Assembly: GCA_001970955.1 (NCBI GenBank)
Contig: MPUH01000911.1
Span: 1 to 29,713 of the forward strand
DNA: 29,713 nucleotides
Reading direction: 5' to 3'
From: Stentor coeruleus
Taxonomy: Eukaryota; Ciliophora; Heterotrichea; Heterotrichida; Stentoridae
Shown: one piece after another, positions 19,622-29,411 of the stretch
Numbering within the stretch: position 1 is the first letter of the stretch
Layout: every line of letters starts with the position of its first letter
Program-made: the position numbers and the translations under genes
Notes under the pieces: model-generated
The model's database searches: none
The model's input: only the letters and a program-made list of their open reading frames with translations
Told to the model about the DNA's origin: nothing

Positions 19622-22600
19622 TTAAGGTTTTTTAGCAAAAATTCCCCATTTCTTTTTACTATCTTTTGAAGGAAGATCCTCAATGCTTAAGCCTAGCTGT
19701 AAATATATTATTTGTAGCATAACAAGTGAATCTGAATCAAGTCCTTTAAGTTTTTCTGAAAAATTTTGCACTGCGTTCCTCAAAACCTCAATATCTAAGT
19801 TATTTTGACTTTTAACAATAATATCCAACTTTTTGTTCAAAGACCTTATATCATTTTTACAAATCCTTAATTTTTGCTTTTTATCATTAAGTTTTGCAAT
19901 TAGATATTCAATATTTATTTTCTGTTCAGCCATCTTATCCTTAACCCTAAATCCAACTTCTTGATTTCCTTCACTTAAAATTAAACTTGAACCATAATTA
20001 ACCTTATTTTCTTCAGATATATCAGAACTAGCATCTTGATACTTAAAAATATAATTTTCAGCACCAAGGATCTGTTTACACCACTCAATAACAACAGCAG
20101 GGATGTCATTTTTAATAAGCCGCTTAAGTTTATCAAGTATTTTTTCAATCGAAACCTGCGACATATCCAAAGAATTATCGCTTTCTAAAGTTTTACAATG
20201 TCGTGATAAAGGACTTTCATCTAACTTATTCGTAAATGAATCATCATCTAAAACTCTTAATGGTTGTGGGGATATAGATCTTAAAGCATTAGCATTACAA
20301 ATATAAGTAGCTAATTTGTTTTTTAACTCATTTGTATGTTTTTTTTCTTCTTCAAGTTGTTGAGTAACATTTTTGTTTTTATTTGTTAAGAATTTTATCT
20401 CATTTTCTTGTTGTGAACGAGTATGTTTAAGACTTTCTACTTCTTCAATAGTATCATCTAATTTTTCATTAGTTTCTTCATTAGCTTTCATGAGTTTTTT
20501 ATATTTAGTTTCAATTAAACATTTAGAGCTTTCTAGAAATACAACTTTTTGTTGTAAAATTGTGTTTTCTGCTCTTATCCCAGCATCACCTAAAGTTTGC
20601 TGTTTTATAGAATTTGTTAATTCCCGTTCGAGGTTTTCTTTTTCTTTATGGGTTTTTTCATAGTGCGTTTTTAGTTTTGAAAGTTCTGATGTGAGGTCCA
20701 GGATTTTTTTAGACTTTTCTTCGTTTTCAGCGGTTAATTTGACGATTTTATCTTCAGAGTCAGTTTTTGAGTTTTGGGATTCTTTGCGGATTGCGTCTAG
20801 TTTTTCGATTTCTTCTTTGAGTTTTTTATATTCTTCAATAAACCCTGAGTTTCTTTTTTTTAGTTCATCGTTTTCTTTAGCAAGTTCGTATTTGTCAAGT
20901 TTTAGATCTTCGATTTCTTCTTTGCAGGACACTTGGAACGCAGTTATGTCGTTTTTGATTTTCTTATAAGCAATTTCTAATAAAGAGTTTTTATCTGAAA
21001 GCTCTTTGATTGTATTTTTATTTTGTTGTTCTGTTTTGGCTAGTTCTAATATAGAAATTTCTGTTAAAGGCTTGCTAAAATACTGAGAAAATGTAAGGTT
21101 TATTGTAGAACAAGAGGGTGTTGAGAAAACTGGGGTTGAAAAATAGCATAGGTCAGGTTTTTTTAATAGAGGTAAGTTTGCATCATAAGATTTTAGATGT
21201 AATTCTTGCTCTTGGAGTATGATTTTAGTGTTTTCATATTGTGATTTTATGTTTTTAAGCTCTTCTTGGGTTTGAATAAGGGCTAATTGCGTATGAGATA
21301 AATCATCGTATGCTTTTTTGTGTTCCTCAGCCTCTTGGTCAGCTTTAACAAGTTGTTCTTTAAGGATTTTATTTAGATCTTCAAGTTTTAAAATATTTTC
21401 ATTTGTTATAAGTAAAGATTTTTCAGTTTGGTCTAGTTTTTCATGAGCTTTTACAAGCTCTTTCTGTAGTTTTAACATATTTTCTTGAGAGTCCTCATAT
21501 AGTTTTTCTATTAATTTATATGATTCACTTTTATCATTTATCTCATTTTTAAGTTTATTAAGTTCTATATCAGAAACTTGAAGTTTTTCCAAAACTGATT
21601 CAGAAGAAACTAAGGAATTTTTTAATAATTCGATCTGAGCTTCTTTATTTTGTAATGAATTTTGAAGGTCTTCTATAATTTTATCCTTTACTTCCAAGTT
21701 AGATTGATCAGATAATAATATGTTTTTAAGTTCTTTTATTTGTAAAAATAAAGATGAAATTAGGGTATCTTTATTAGATAACTCTTGATTAGATTCAGAA
21801 ATAGTTGTGTTTAATAAAATTATTTGGCTTTTATAAGAATCAAGGGTTTGCTCTAGGATATGAAGATTTTGTAAAGAACATGAAAAAGATTTGAGATTTT
21901 CTTCTTGACTTGAAATTAAAATATTGAGTTTTGAAATTTCTTTATATGATTGATCGAGAAGAGATGTGGTTTCAGTGTTTTTAGATTTTAGAGATGAGAT
22001 CTCTAGATTTGTATCTAAAAGCTTTGATTCAAATTCTAATACTTTATTAGCCATTTCAAAGATTTTCACATCTTTTTCTTTGCAGATGCTCTCATTTGTT
22101 TTCAATTTTTCTGATTGTTCTTGGAAATTATTCTCAAAGGTTTTAATATATTCATCGCACTTGATTAAATCTTCTTTACTTTTTCTAAGAATTTCCTCAT
22201 ACTCTGAGTTTTTTTCCTTCAAAACTTCAACCAGCGAATCTTTATCTTCATTTATTTTAACAAGCCTTTTAATTTCTGAATCTTGATTAGATAACTTTTC
22301 TGCTAAACCTTCATATTTTCCTATACTCTCAGCAACTTTTTTCAATTCATCAATTATAATAATTTTTTTTTCTAAACTTTTATTCATCCTATCAATTTCT
22401 TCTGTCAAAACAAAATTCCTCTTTGCCTCCTCAGAAAACTTTTCGCAAAATTTCGAATTTTCTAAAATTTTATTCTGTAAATCTTTAATTTCATCAACTT
22501 TTTCTTTAAGAATTTCTTTAAGATTCTCAATTTCTACATCTTTATCTTGGGCTTGTTCAATATATTTTTCAAGTTGTATTTTATCTTTAAAATAATCTTC

Positions 22601-25067
22601 CTCATTTTCTTTATATTTTTTATTTTCATCTAAAAGTGTTTTTACTTGATTATTTAATTCAATAATTTCTTTTATGTATTTTTCGACCTTTTCATTTTCT
22701 TGTATTTTTTCTGTTTTATTTGCTGTGAAATGTAATTTTTCAATTTCTTCTTTGAATTTTTCTATATCTTTATCTTTATTTCTAAGCATTTCTTTTAAGA
22801 TCTCAATATTTTTTTCTTGTTTTTCTATATTTTCTTGTAGTTTCCTATTTTCCATTCCGATTACTTTCATGTCTTCATTCATTTTATCAAGTTCATTTTC
22901 ATATCCAAGTATCATGTTTAAATTTCTTTTAACACTTTCTTTTTCTTTAAGTAAGTTTTCTTTAAGATTTTCCATAGACTGGTCTTTTATTTTAAGTTTT
23001 TCTTTTAATCCTGTTAATTCTTGTTGATTTTCACTTGCAAACTCTGCATTTTCTAAGATTTTCAATTGCTCAGTGGCTAATTGAAGTTCTTTTTCTGCGT
23101 TTTTCAAATCTTCAAAATGCTTTTTAGAAGTTTCTTTTTCAGTTCTAACTTCTTCTTGTAGTGCAGAAATAAGAAATTCTTGCTTTATTACTTTATCTTT
23201 ATAAGAAAGAAGTCTTAAATGTATTTTCTGTTGAGTATCTTTAATTTTTTCCTGAAACTTGCTAAGCTTATCGTTTTTCTGATTGATTTTTTCTGAAATT
23301 GAATGAAAAGCATGATTCACCGCTTTTTCAAAAGGATCAGCGATTTCATTCATAGTCGCACTGCTAAAAAATGTCTTGTCACGTGCTGCAAATGATAATT
23401 CGAAACTTGTATTTTTATGATATGNGCTAAAAAATGTCTTGTCACGTGCTGCAAATGATAATTCGAAACTTGTATTTTTATGATATGGAGTACTAGCTAC
23501 TGAAGATCCAGCATCAAATCCACTTTCTGTTGCTTTTGATAATGTATTTCTAATATATCTTTCTGAATTATTAATAGAATTTATAGGTATCTTCAAATCA
23601 TTTATCTCCNGGAGTACTAGCTACTGAAGATCCAGCATCAAATCCACTTTCTGTTGCTTTTGATAATGTATTTCCAATATATCTTTCTGAATTATTAATA
23701 GAATTTATAGGTATCTTCAAATCATTTATCTCAGTATTTTTTATCTTCATAACATCAGCATACATACTACCAAAAACTTTTTCTCTTTTTAAAATACCCT
23801 CAAGATCTTTATTTTCTTCCTCTAGTTTATAATTCGAATTTTTTGCTGATTCAGATCTTTTATTATATCTTTCAATATTTTCAGGAACTTTTGATGTACC
23901 TTCTTGTAATTCCTTAATTTTATTACGCACATTTATTATCAAATCCTGTATCGCATCTCGATTTATCTTCACATTATTTTTAAACTCAATTGAATTAACT
24001 AATTCTGTAACAGCCCGGGCTAAATTTTGTGATTTAGTTTTTAAAATCGAATTAAATGCATCAAGTTTATTTATTTCGATTTCATAATGGTTTATTATTG
24101 TATGAATTGCTGGGGGTACTGGAGGATGTTTTGAGCAGTAGTCCTTCCAGCTTTTATAAAGATCGCGTTCTTCACGTGTTTTGATTAATTCGCTTTTTAA
24201 GTTTTTTATTTCTTTTTTAATTCCATGAGTTTCTCGTTCTTTAGGGGATAGTGAACGTGATATTGGTGAAGATGGGGAAATTGAATGATTTCTAGAAATA
24301 GGGGTGATTGATGTGTATATTGATTTTATTTTAATTTTTGGAACAGGGGAACTTTTTATAGGTTTTTTCGTTGTTTTTGCTTTATTTGTTTTGTTTGTTA
24401 GACGAGAAGGTTGGTTTGGAAAGGGGTTATGGCGATTCTCGATTACTAAAGGCGATTTTTTTGTTTTTGATTTTGGGGAGATTTGGTTGGAAAGGTATGG
24501 ACTCCTACTACCACTAGTTTGGCTAGGAGTAAAACTTCTATACCCCTGTTCATTTTCCTTAAGTGTTTTCTTTATAGTCCCAATATCAAATTTTGTATTC
24601 ACAAGCTCCTGTTGGAATAAAATAATATCCGAATCCTGCTTTTCACTAAGTCTTTTTTTATTCTCAATCTTATCTTCCAACTCTTTCAGTAATAAAGAAT
24701 CAGGATTCTTTGTTTCAAGCTCAACAACTTTTGTACTAAGTTCATTGACTGCTTTTACCAGCACATCATTTTTTCTCTTAAGCTTGACGTTTTCTTTATA
24801 ATATTCATTATAGTGTTTTTGCTTCTCAACAATTTTCTCAGCTGTGATTTGTGATCTTGGTTCTTTTTCCCTTGTTGCATCATCTGAAAAAAGATTATTA
24901 CAATTATTCATGAATTCAGAATACCTGTCTTGTAATGCGTCAAGTTTTGATTTTAATTGAATAGTTTGGGGGGTATAATTTGAAGTGACTGAAAGGTTTA
25001 AACGATTTGGGGTTGCTTCACGATTTGATGCTTTTTTTGCTATACGACTTGAGGTTCTTGAACTCAT
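19622..25067 (-). CDS. Long coiled-coil protein, one gene split by assembly overlaps
   Basis: The assembly shows two frames, 23598-25067 (489 residues) and 19622-23596 (no ATG start). The end of the first and the start of the second are the same peptide (KIPINSINNSERYI and onwards), duplicated around an N at 23610; a second overlap surrounds an N at 23425. Collapsing 124 and 63 nt gives 5259 nt, exactly 1753 codons, so one protein of 1752 residues from the ATG at 25067 to TAA. N-terminal 1-160: basic start, then coiled coil. About 170-280: basic Ser/Pro linker with many SP sites (SRSPYLS, SPSSPISRSLSPKE). After about 290: almost continuous coiled coil with short breaks (for example CYFSTPVFSTPSC), ending in a helical region and KKWGIFAKKP. 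The architecture suits a cytoskeletal, basal-body or tether protein; coiled coils do not identify the family. Confidence 0.88.
23363..23487. repeat. Unmerged contig overlap around N at 23425
   Basis: Bases 23363-23424 recur at 23426-23487 with one N between. The offset of 63 keeps the frame and adds a false 21-residue duplication to the protein (including one unknown residue). Confidence 0.92.
23487..23733. repeat. Unmerged contig overlap around N at 23610
   Basis: Bases 23487-23609 recur at 23611-23733, with one N between and a terminal mismatch. The offset of 124 breaks the frame and splits the coiled-coil gene. The copies differ at 23551 (t) and 23675 (c), an Arg/Gly difference. The piece between the two Ns (23426-23609, 184 bp) consists wholly of sequence shared with its neighbours. 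Confidence 0.92.
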
Positions 25068-25687
25068 ATTTAAATATAAGAATTTCGAGTTTTTTAATAG
25101 AAATAGTATGAAAAAACCAAAAAATTAGTAGAGAGGCAGATGGGTGTGAAAATAAAGATTTGGTTAAAGAAAAATTGCTTTGATAGTTAGGAAGAAAAGG
25201 TTTAGGATTTTATAAGAAAATATGAATTTTGTGGATTTTTTGGAAAATTTTTAATGATTTGTGGAATATATTCAAAGTTATTTAGTATGTTAAGTTATGT
25301 GTTTTGTATTATTTTCCTTAAATAAATGAAGGTATTTAGGGTACATACGAATGAACTTTAATGGATGGATTTATTAAATTCATGTTATTTGGAAAATACA
25401 TAATTATTACTTACCAAAGGTTTTTAACTTAGATTAAAATTATAGGATAAATATCTTTGTTCTAGTGCACATATTTAAAATTAAAAATTCCTAAGTTTAC
25501 TTGAATTAATATGATTATTAAAATTTATATCCATTATCAAATTATCCTAACACCAAATATATCAATACTTAATAAAATTACTAACATAAATTACACAAAA
25601 ACCTAAAAAAATTCAAAATTTCCACCTAATGAAATTCTATATACAATTATATAAAACTTCATAAAAAAAATGATTTAATTATTGTAA
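25068..25687. other. Divergent promoter region with a skew inversion
   Basis: 620 bp between the minus-strand coiled-coil gene and the plus-strand parvulin gene. The left part is G-rich on the + strand (hand count 25141-25200: 17 G, 1 C). The right part is C-rich and G-free (25561-25620: 0 G, 9 C). The switch lies at about 25440-25500. Each half is therefore C-rich on the coding strand of its own gene. It should hold both promoters; I see no clear single motif. Confidence 0.55.
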
Positions 25688-26044
25688 ATGGACAGAAGAG
25701 GAGGCGGGAATAGAGTTGGAGCTAAGCACATCTTACAGAAGCATACTGGATCTAGAAACCCTAATGATTCATATAGAAAAAGACCTGTCACTCGATCTTT
25801 TGAAGAAGCTATGGCTGATATCCAGGCTGTACAGAAAAGACTTGTTGCTGGAGAGCAGTTTGAAACAATTGCCCGAGAGTTAAGTGAATGTGGTAGCGCA
25901 GCAAGAGGAGGAGATCTTGGAGTATTTGGTCATGGTGAGATGCAAAAACAATTTGAAGATGCGGCCTTTGCTTTAGGTATAGGAGAAGTTAGTGGGCCTG
26001 TGGTAAGTGATTCAGGTATCCATCTTATTATGAGATATCAATAA
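25688..26044 (+). CDS. Parvulin-type peptidyl-prolyl cis-trans isomerase, Pin1-like without WW domain
   Basis: 118 residues, a single parvulin domain catalysing cis-trans isomerisation of X-Pro bonds. The core runs from KHILQKHTGSR to DSGIHLIMRYQ. Expected active-site residues are present: His14 and His112 (the dual histidines), Cys68 in SECGSAARGGDLG, and the MQKQFEDAAFAL substrate pocket (Met85, Gln86, Phe89). The overall pattern is closest to Pin1 and to plant single-domain Pin1 proteins. In the phosphate-binding loop Pin1 has two adjacent arginines; here I align Arg23-Asn24 (SRNPNDSYRKR), so one phosphate contact may be lost or replaced by nearby Arg30/Lys31. That would affect phospho-Ser/Thr-Pro selectivity (inference). 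An Arg/Gly-rich N-terminus MDRRGGGNR replaces the WW domain. Stop is TAA. The gene is divergent from the coiled-coil gene. Confidence 0.95.
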   Translation: MDRRGGGNRVGAKHILQKHTGSRNPNDSYRKRPVTRSFEEAMADIQAVQKRLVAGEQFETIARELSECGSAARGGDLGVFGHGEMQKQFEDAAFALGIGEVSGPVVSDSGIHLIMRYQ

Positions 26045-26892
26045 TTAGATCATTCTTCAATTAGGTATTGGATTTTTAAAGATTATGTGAGATTTTTGAG
26101 TGAAAATTTCTAGTATGTGAGATTTTAATTATGCTTTGATATTTAATTTTTATTGTTGAATAGCTTAAGATATTATGAGATTTTTAGTTATTTGATTTTA
26201 AATTAGTTTTCTTTTCTAACAAGTATAAGTTGTTTGCTCTTTTTACTTTTATTACTCTTGTAATCATGTAATCATTTTTATTATAATCCAAAATCTTATT
26301 AGGACTTTTTCTTCTAAGAAGGTTGATGCTTTTATTTCAAGTTTTTCCTTTTACAGCAATTTCAGTATTTTCCCTTTTATTAAGCATATCATCACTTTGT
26401 ACTTTTTTTTATTCTTATTTTTTTACCTTATCTTATTTATTTCTTCAGCTTTTATCCTTAGGTTTTCTTCCATACTATATGTTTAACTTTAGTTTTCTCA
26501 TAGGATGTCTTCACCATAATTCAAGTTTGTGTTTTCCAACACTCCACCTGAAAATACAGTTGTATTAGCTAGCAACAGTTAAAATTGATTAAAAAAATAT
26601 ATTTTTCAATAAGTAACCTAATAACAACTTTTAATTATAATAATAATCAAGCATTTATCGATAATCAATTCACACAAACAAGCTTACTCTATTCCTAAAA
26701 TCCAAGGCTAAATGCATTACTTAAAATCTAAAAAAACAAACAACCTATCTCTTAGAATCATTTTTTATAATTAAAGAGTTTAAATCTCCTCCAAATCATA
26801 AATTACAATAAAGAATTAAAAAACATAAAAATATGAGTAACATTAATTATTTAAACAAACTTCATCTTAAAGATAACTAAGTTATTGATAAA
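26045..26892. other. Convergent intergenic region
   Basis: 848 bp between parvulin (+) and the small basic protein gene (-). Its left part is G-rich and C-poor on the + strand (3' flank of parvulin). The middle is pyrimidine-rich. The right part (26640-26880) is C-rich on +, i.e. G-rich on the minus strand, as 3' flanks are here. A frame at 26323-26568 starts with TTG (ATG at 26326) and encodes only Phe/Leu/Ser/Tyr-rich sequence, as expected of a T-rich tract, so I do not call it a gene. Confidence 0.5.
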
Positions 26893-27612
26893 CTATTGAT
26901 TTGCCAGATCTGGCCTTATCAGCCTAACTCTAGCTACAGAGCTTGGTTGTTCATTAGGGCTCTTTAACACAAATTTAATTTGCTTGTTTCCAGTCTGACT
27001 CAAATCAAATGCTATTAAATGCTGCTTACTTTGTTTTCTCTTAGAATTTTGAAGCAGCCTTTCTAATGAATGCCTTTGAGACGAACTTTCATTAAACTTT
27101 GCTTTGAGCAAAGGTTTTACAACAAGATTTCTCGTAATCAGAGCTTTTTTATAATCAGAAGCGAAATACTCTGAAGATTTATTTAGATTTTCAGTTTTAT
27201 GTGATGAAAGTAAAGGGAAACTTTCTGGGCTTTCATTGTCTAATCCTTGAGCATTAGGTGGAGTCTTTTGTCTAGCAGGAGGTCTCTGCAAATTTTCATA
27301 ATTCGGGATATGCAGTTTGATAGCAGTTTCAGAGAGTTTTATTTGATCAGGAGTAAAGAGGAATTGAGTTTTAACTACTGGAACAGATTTTTTATTATTT
27401 TTCCTAAGATTATTCTTTATATCTTTGTAGGTTGGACTCAAAGACTTTTGGATTTTACTGAATTTCATCGACCTTCTTGCCTATATATGATTTACTGAGC
27501 CAAAAGACTCATTTAATTTACTTGGATGTGGCCGTTTAAGTATAATTGGTGATTGTTCGTTAAGTTTATGGATTGGAGAGATTAGTTTGCTACGGACTAA
27601 TGAGCTTTGCAT
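26893..27612 (-). CDS. Small basic protein of unknown function, one 15-nt intron
   Basis: The exon-2 frame (26893-27468 from its first ATG) is open upstream to a TAG that is the last codon of a 15-nt intron GTAAATCATATATAG (27481-27495). Removing it continues the frame to the ATG at 27610-27612. Exon 1 encodes 39 residues (MQSSLVRSKLISPIHKLNEQ and onwards), and the spliced product has 234. It is basic and rich in Lys, Ser, Pro and Asn, with no signal peptide, span or long coiled coil. It contains KSLSPTY, QKTPPN and SPESFP motifs that could be proline-directed phosphorylation sites. The last 40 residues (IAFDLSQTGNKQIKFVLKS, then VARVRLIRPDLANQ) alternate hydrophobic residues like beta strands. 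I recognise no family. Stop is TAG. Confidence 0.78.
27481..27495 (-). other. 15-nt spliceosomal intron
   Basis: GTAAATCATATATAG on the minus strand, phase 0. It has GT...AG ends and an A at position 10, as in the intron at 16255-16269. Retention gives an in-frame TAG; removal links 39 upstream codons with an ATG to the downstream frame. Confidence 0.85.
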
Positions 27613-28442
27613 ATATTCAATATGATATCATAATTAAGATTAGATTTTAAATAAAATGATTAATGGGTAGGTTGGTAGGAAAGAAGGGATAAATATTTTT
27701 AAGTGAAAAGATAATGATTTTTATTAGTATGTAAGTTTTTATTGGGATGCTAATAATAGTTTGGTAAGTATTATGGGAAATAAAGTTTAAGTATTTTTAT
27801 TATGCCTTTTTTAACTGGATAATGTGGAAGTTTTTGTGGTTGCTCGATAATTATTGGCTGAGTAGGGTAAATTAATTGTTAAAAAAACAATTGATATTTT
27901 AAAAACTCAGATGGATTTTAAAGGACTTTTTAAGCAGACTAGTTATTTTTTATGATATATACAAGGAATAATTTTTAACACAATTTATATTTGGAATATT
28001 TTTGATATAATTTTGTCTATTTATGCTTGAAAATCTAAGAAATATAAATATTTTCAAGTTAAAGATTGATAAACTGTATATAAAAATATGATATAACATC
28101 ATTTTTATTTTATAATCTAAATATGCTATTTAACTAAGATATCCCTTTATTGCTAGCATTGCACTTAATTTAAAAATTTCATAACCTAAAGCGGATACTT
28201 TAAGAAATGTGTTTTTAATAAATAATCTTGTATCTTTAAACGATAAAATCAAACAATGTTTTACTGATTCTGACCAACTTGGAAAATTCTACAGCATGAT
28301 ATACGGACAAAGTGGATTATTAAATAATCTCAATTGTATTTTTGTGTATCATTGCTCGGAAACTTTATGTAGCACTCTTTGTGATAAGACTTTTGAAAGC
28401 ATACGTCAACTTTTATGTATACAATTTTGTTGCCTATAATTT
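27613..28442. other. Intergenic region left of the transposon relic
   Basis: The first part (27613-27930) is G-rich on the + strand, the 5' flank of the minus-strand gene. A 9-bp hairpin CTTGAAAAT/ATTTTCAAG with a 15-nt loop lies at 28026-28058. At 28209-28439 there is an open frame without an ATG start (GTG) and with less AT-biased composition; it reads like a gene fragment (KIKQCFTDSDQLGKF, then Cys-rich) and ends just outside the transposon's left repeat. I cannot assign it. Confidence 0.45.
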
Positions 28443-28486
28443 AATTCATGAATTTGGATCCATTGCAGTACTCCAGACGTATAGCT
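28443..28486 (+). repeat. Left terminal inverted repeat
   Basis: Matches the reverse complement of 29374-29411: AATTCATG, then a 6-bp insertion relative to the right copy, ATTGCA, and TCCAGACGTATAGCT with one mismatch to the right copy. Confidence 0.75.
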
Positions 28487-28568
28487 GGATACTAAAAATA
28501 TAAAAATCAATTAGAAAATCAAAACTTAGCATCATTTATCAATTCAAAATCCGGCTTTATTGATAAGT

Positions 28569-29286
28569 ATGAATCTTTTTACAAATTATCCAAAGACACT
28601 TCCAACCTTTAGAGAATTCTGGCCTATTTTCAGTGATGAAATTGCTTGCAAAGAGTATTTAATGAATAAAGGTACTTTACTTAAAAGGGAAAGATGTCCT
28701 TTATGCAGGAAAACAAGTCTCAAGCTACAGAAGAATTTCGATTACTATAAGTGCAGTGATAATAGATGTAGAAAGCAATTTAGTACTAAGAAAAATAGTT
28801 TTTTTTTTGAAGGAAAGCATCTGAATTGCTGTAAAATTCTCATTATTGCATGTCTCTAGCTTAACAAAATTGGGGTAAACTCAGAGTATGTCATTAAAAA
28901 GGCATTCTTCACACTCTATCGTCTTATATTTCAGTGAATTTCGTGAGCAAGTAAGTGGAGATTTAATAGAACAGGATACCATTATTTGCGGGGAAGGGGT
29001 CATTGTGCAGATAGATGAGTGTAAAATGGGGAAAAGAAATGCCTGGAAAGGATATTCAAGTTTAAAAAATTACTATGAACATTTAGCCATCAACCATACT
29101 AAATACTATGTCAATCCTGATACTGGAGCAACAACTAACGTAATTGAAGGAATGTGGAATGGTGTTAAGCTTCATATACCTGCAGCACAACGAATTGTAA
29201 ATATAAGATCACATCTTAACTAGTTTATTTGGCGGAGAATTAATAAAGGAGCCTTATGGAATAAGTTTTTAAATCTCTTAAATTAG
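28569..29286 (+). pseudogene. Merlin/IS1595-type transposase, inactivated
   Basis: The N-terminal part (ATG at 28569) has a zinc ribbon: CPLC at about 28695, then KCSDNRCRKQF. This is followed by the ISXO2-like catalytic region: VIVQIDECKMGKRN, with first Asp at 29014-29016, then AWKGYSSL, the NHTKYYVNPDTGATTN region and the Glu in VIEGMW (29146-29148). Four lesions are visible. A TAG at 28857-28859 falls where a residue is expected. A frameshift at about 28926-28938 moves from YRLI to EFREQV. A central deletion joins GKRN directly to AWKGY, removing roughly 50 residues before the second catalytic Asp, whose position is Asn. A TAG at 29221-29223 precedes the still readable C-terminus FIWRRINKGALWNKF. 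The protein cannot catalyse transposition. Confidence 0.85.
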
Positions 29287-29373
29287 TTTAAAATAGAAAG
29301 CGCTGCCAAGTTTTAATGAGCAATTCCTTCTTCATTCTTGATTTCTAACATTTTTGTAGATTGTCAATTGTTT

Positions 29374-29411
29374 AGCTAAACGTCTGGATTAATGCAATAA
29401 ATCCATGAATT
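29374..29411 (-). repeat. Right terminal inverted repeat
   Basis: The reverse complement reads AATTCATGGATTT, ATTGCA, then TCCAGACGTTTAGCT, the same blocks in the same order as the left repeat. It lies about 90 bp beyond the end of the transposase remnant. Confidence 0.75.

Larger units (their letters stand above)
28443..29411 (+). mobile_element. Decayed Merlin/IS1595-like DNA transposon
   Basis: About 970 bp bounded by imperfect terminal inverted repeats (28443-28486 and 29374-29411) around a broken transposase reading frame. The repeats share AATTCATG, ATTGCA and TCCAGACGT(A/T)TAGCT, in the same order and opposite orientation, with small indels. The size, single transposase gene and zinc-ribbon plus ISXO2-type catalytic domain fit the eukaryotic Merlin superfamily related to IS1016/IS1595. 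I could not find a clean 8-9-bp target-site duplication, as expected for an old copy; the exact outer ends are therefore uncertain by several bases. Confidence 0.75.

Noticed and set aside
23363..23733. Tandem repeats within the coiled-coil gene as true protein repeats
   Set aside because: Each is centred on a single N and collapsing them restores one exact reading frame, so contig overlap explains them.
26323..26568. Hydrophobic 81-codon frame that could be a membrane protein
   Set aside because: Explained by a T-rich tract between convergent genes; TTG start, Phe/Leu/Ser only, no conserved features.
28026..28058. 9-bp hairpin as a terminator or small RNA
   Set aside because: All A/T-rich with a 15-nt AT loop; such hairpins are expected by chance in this composition.
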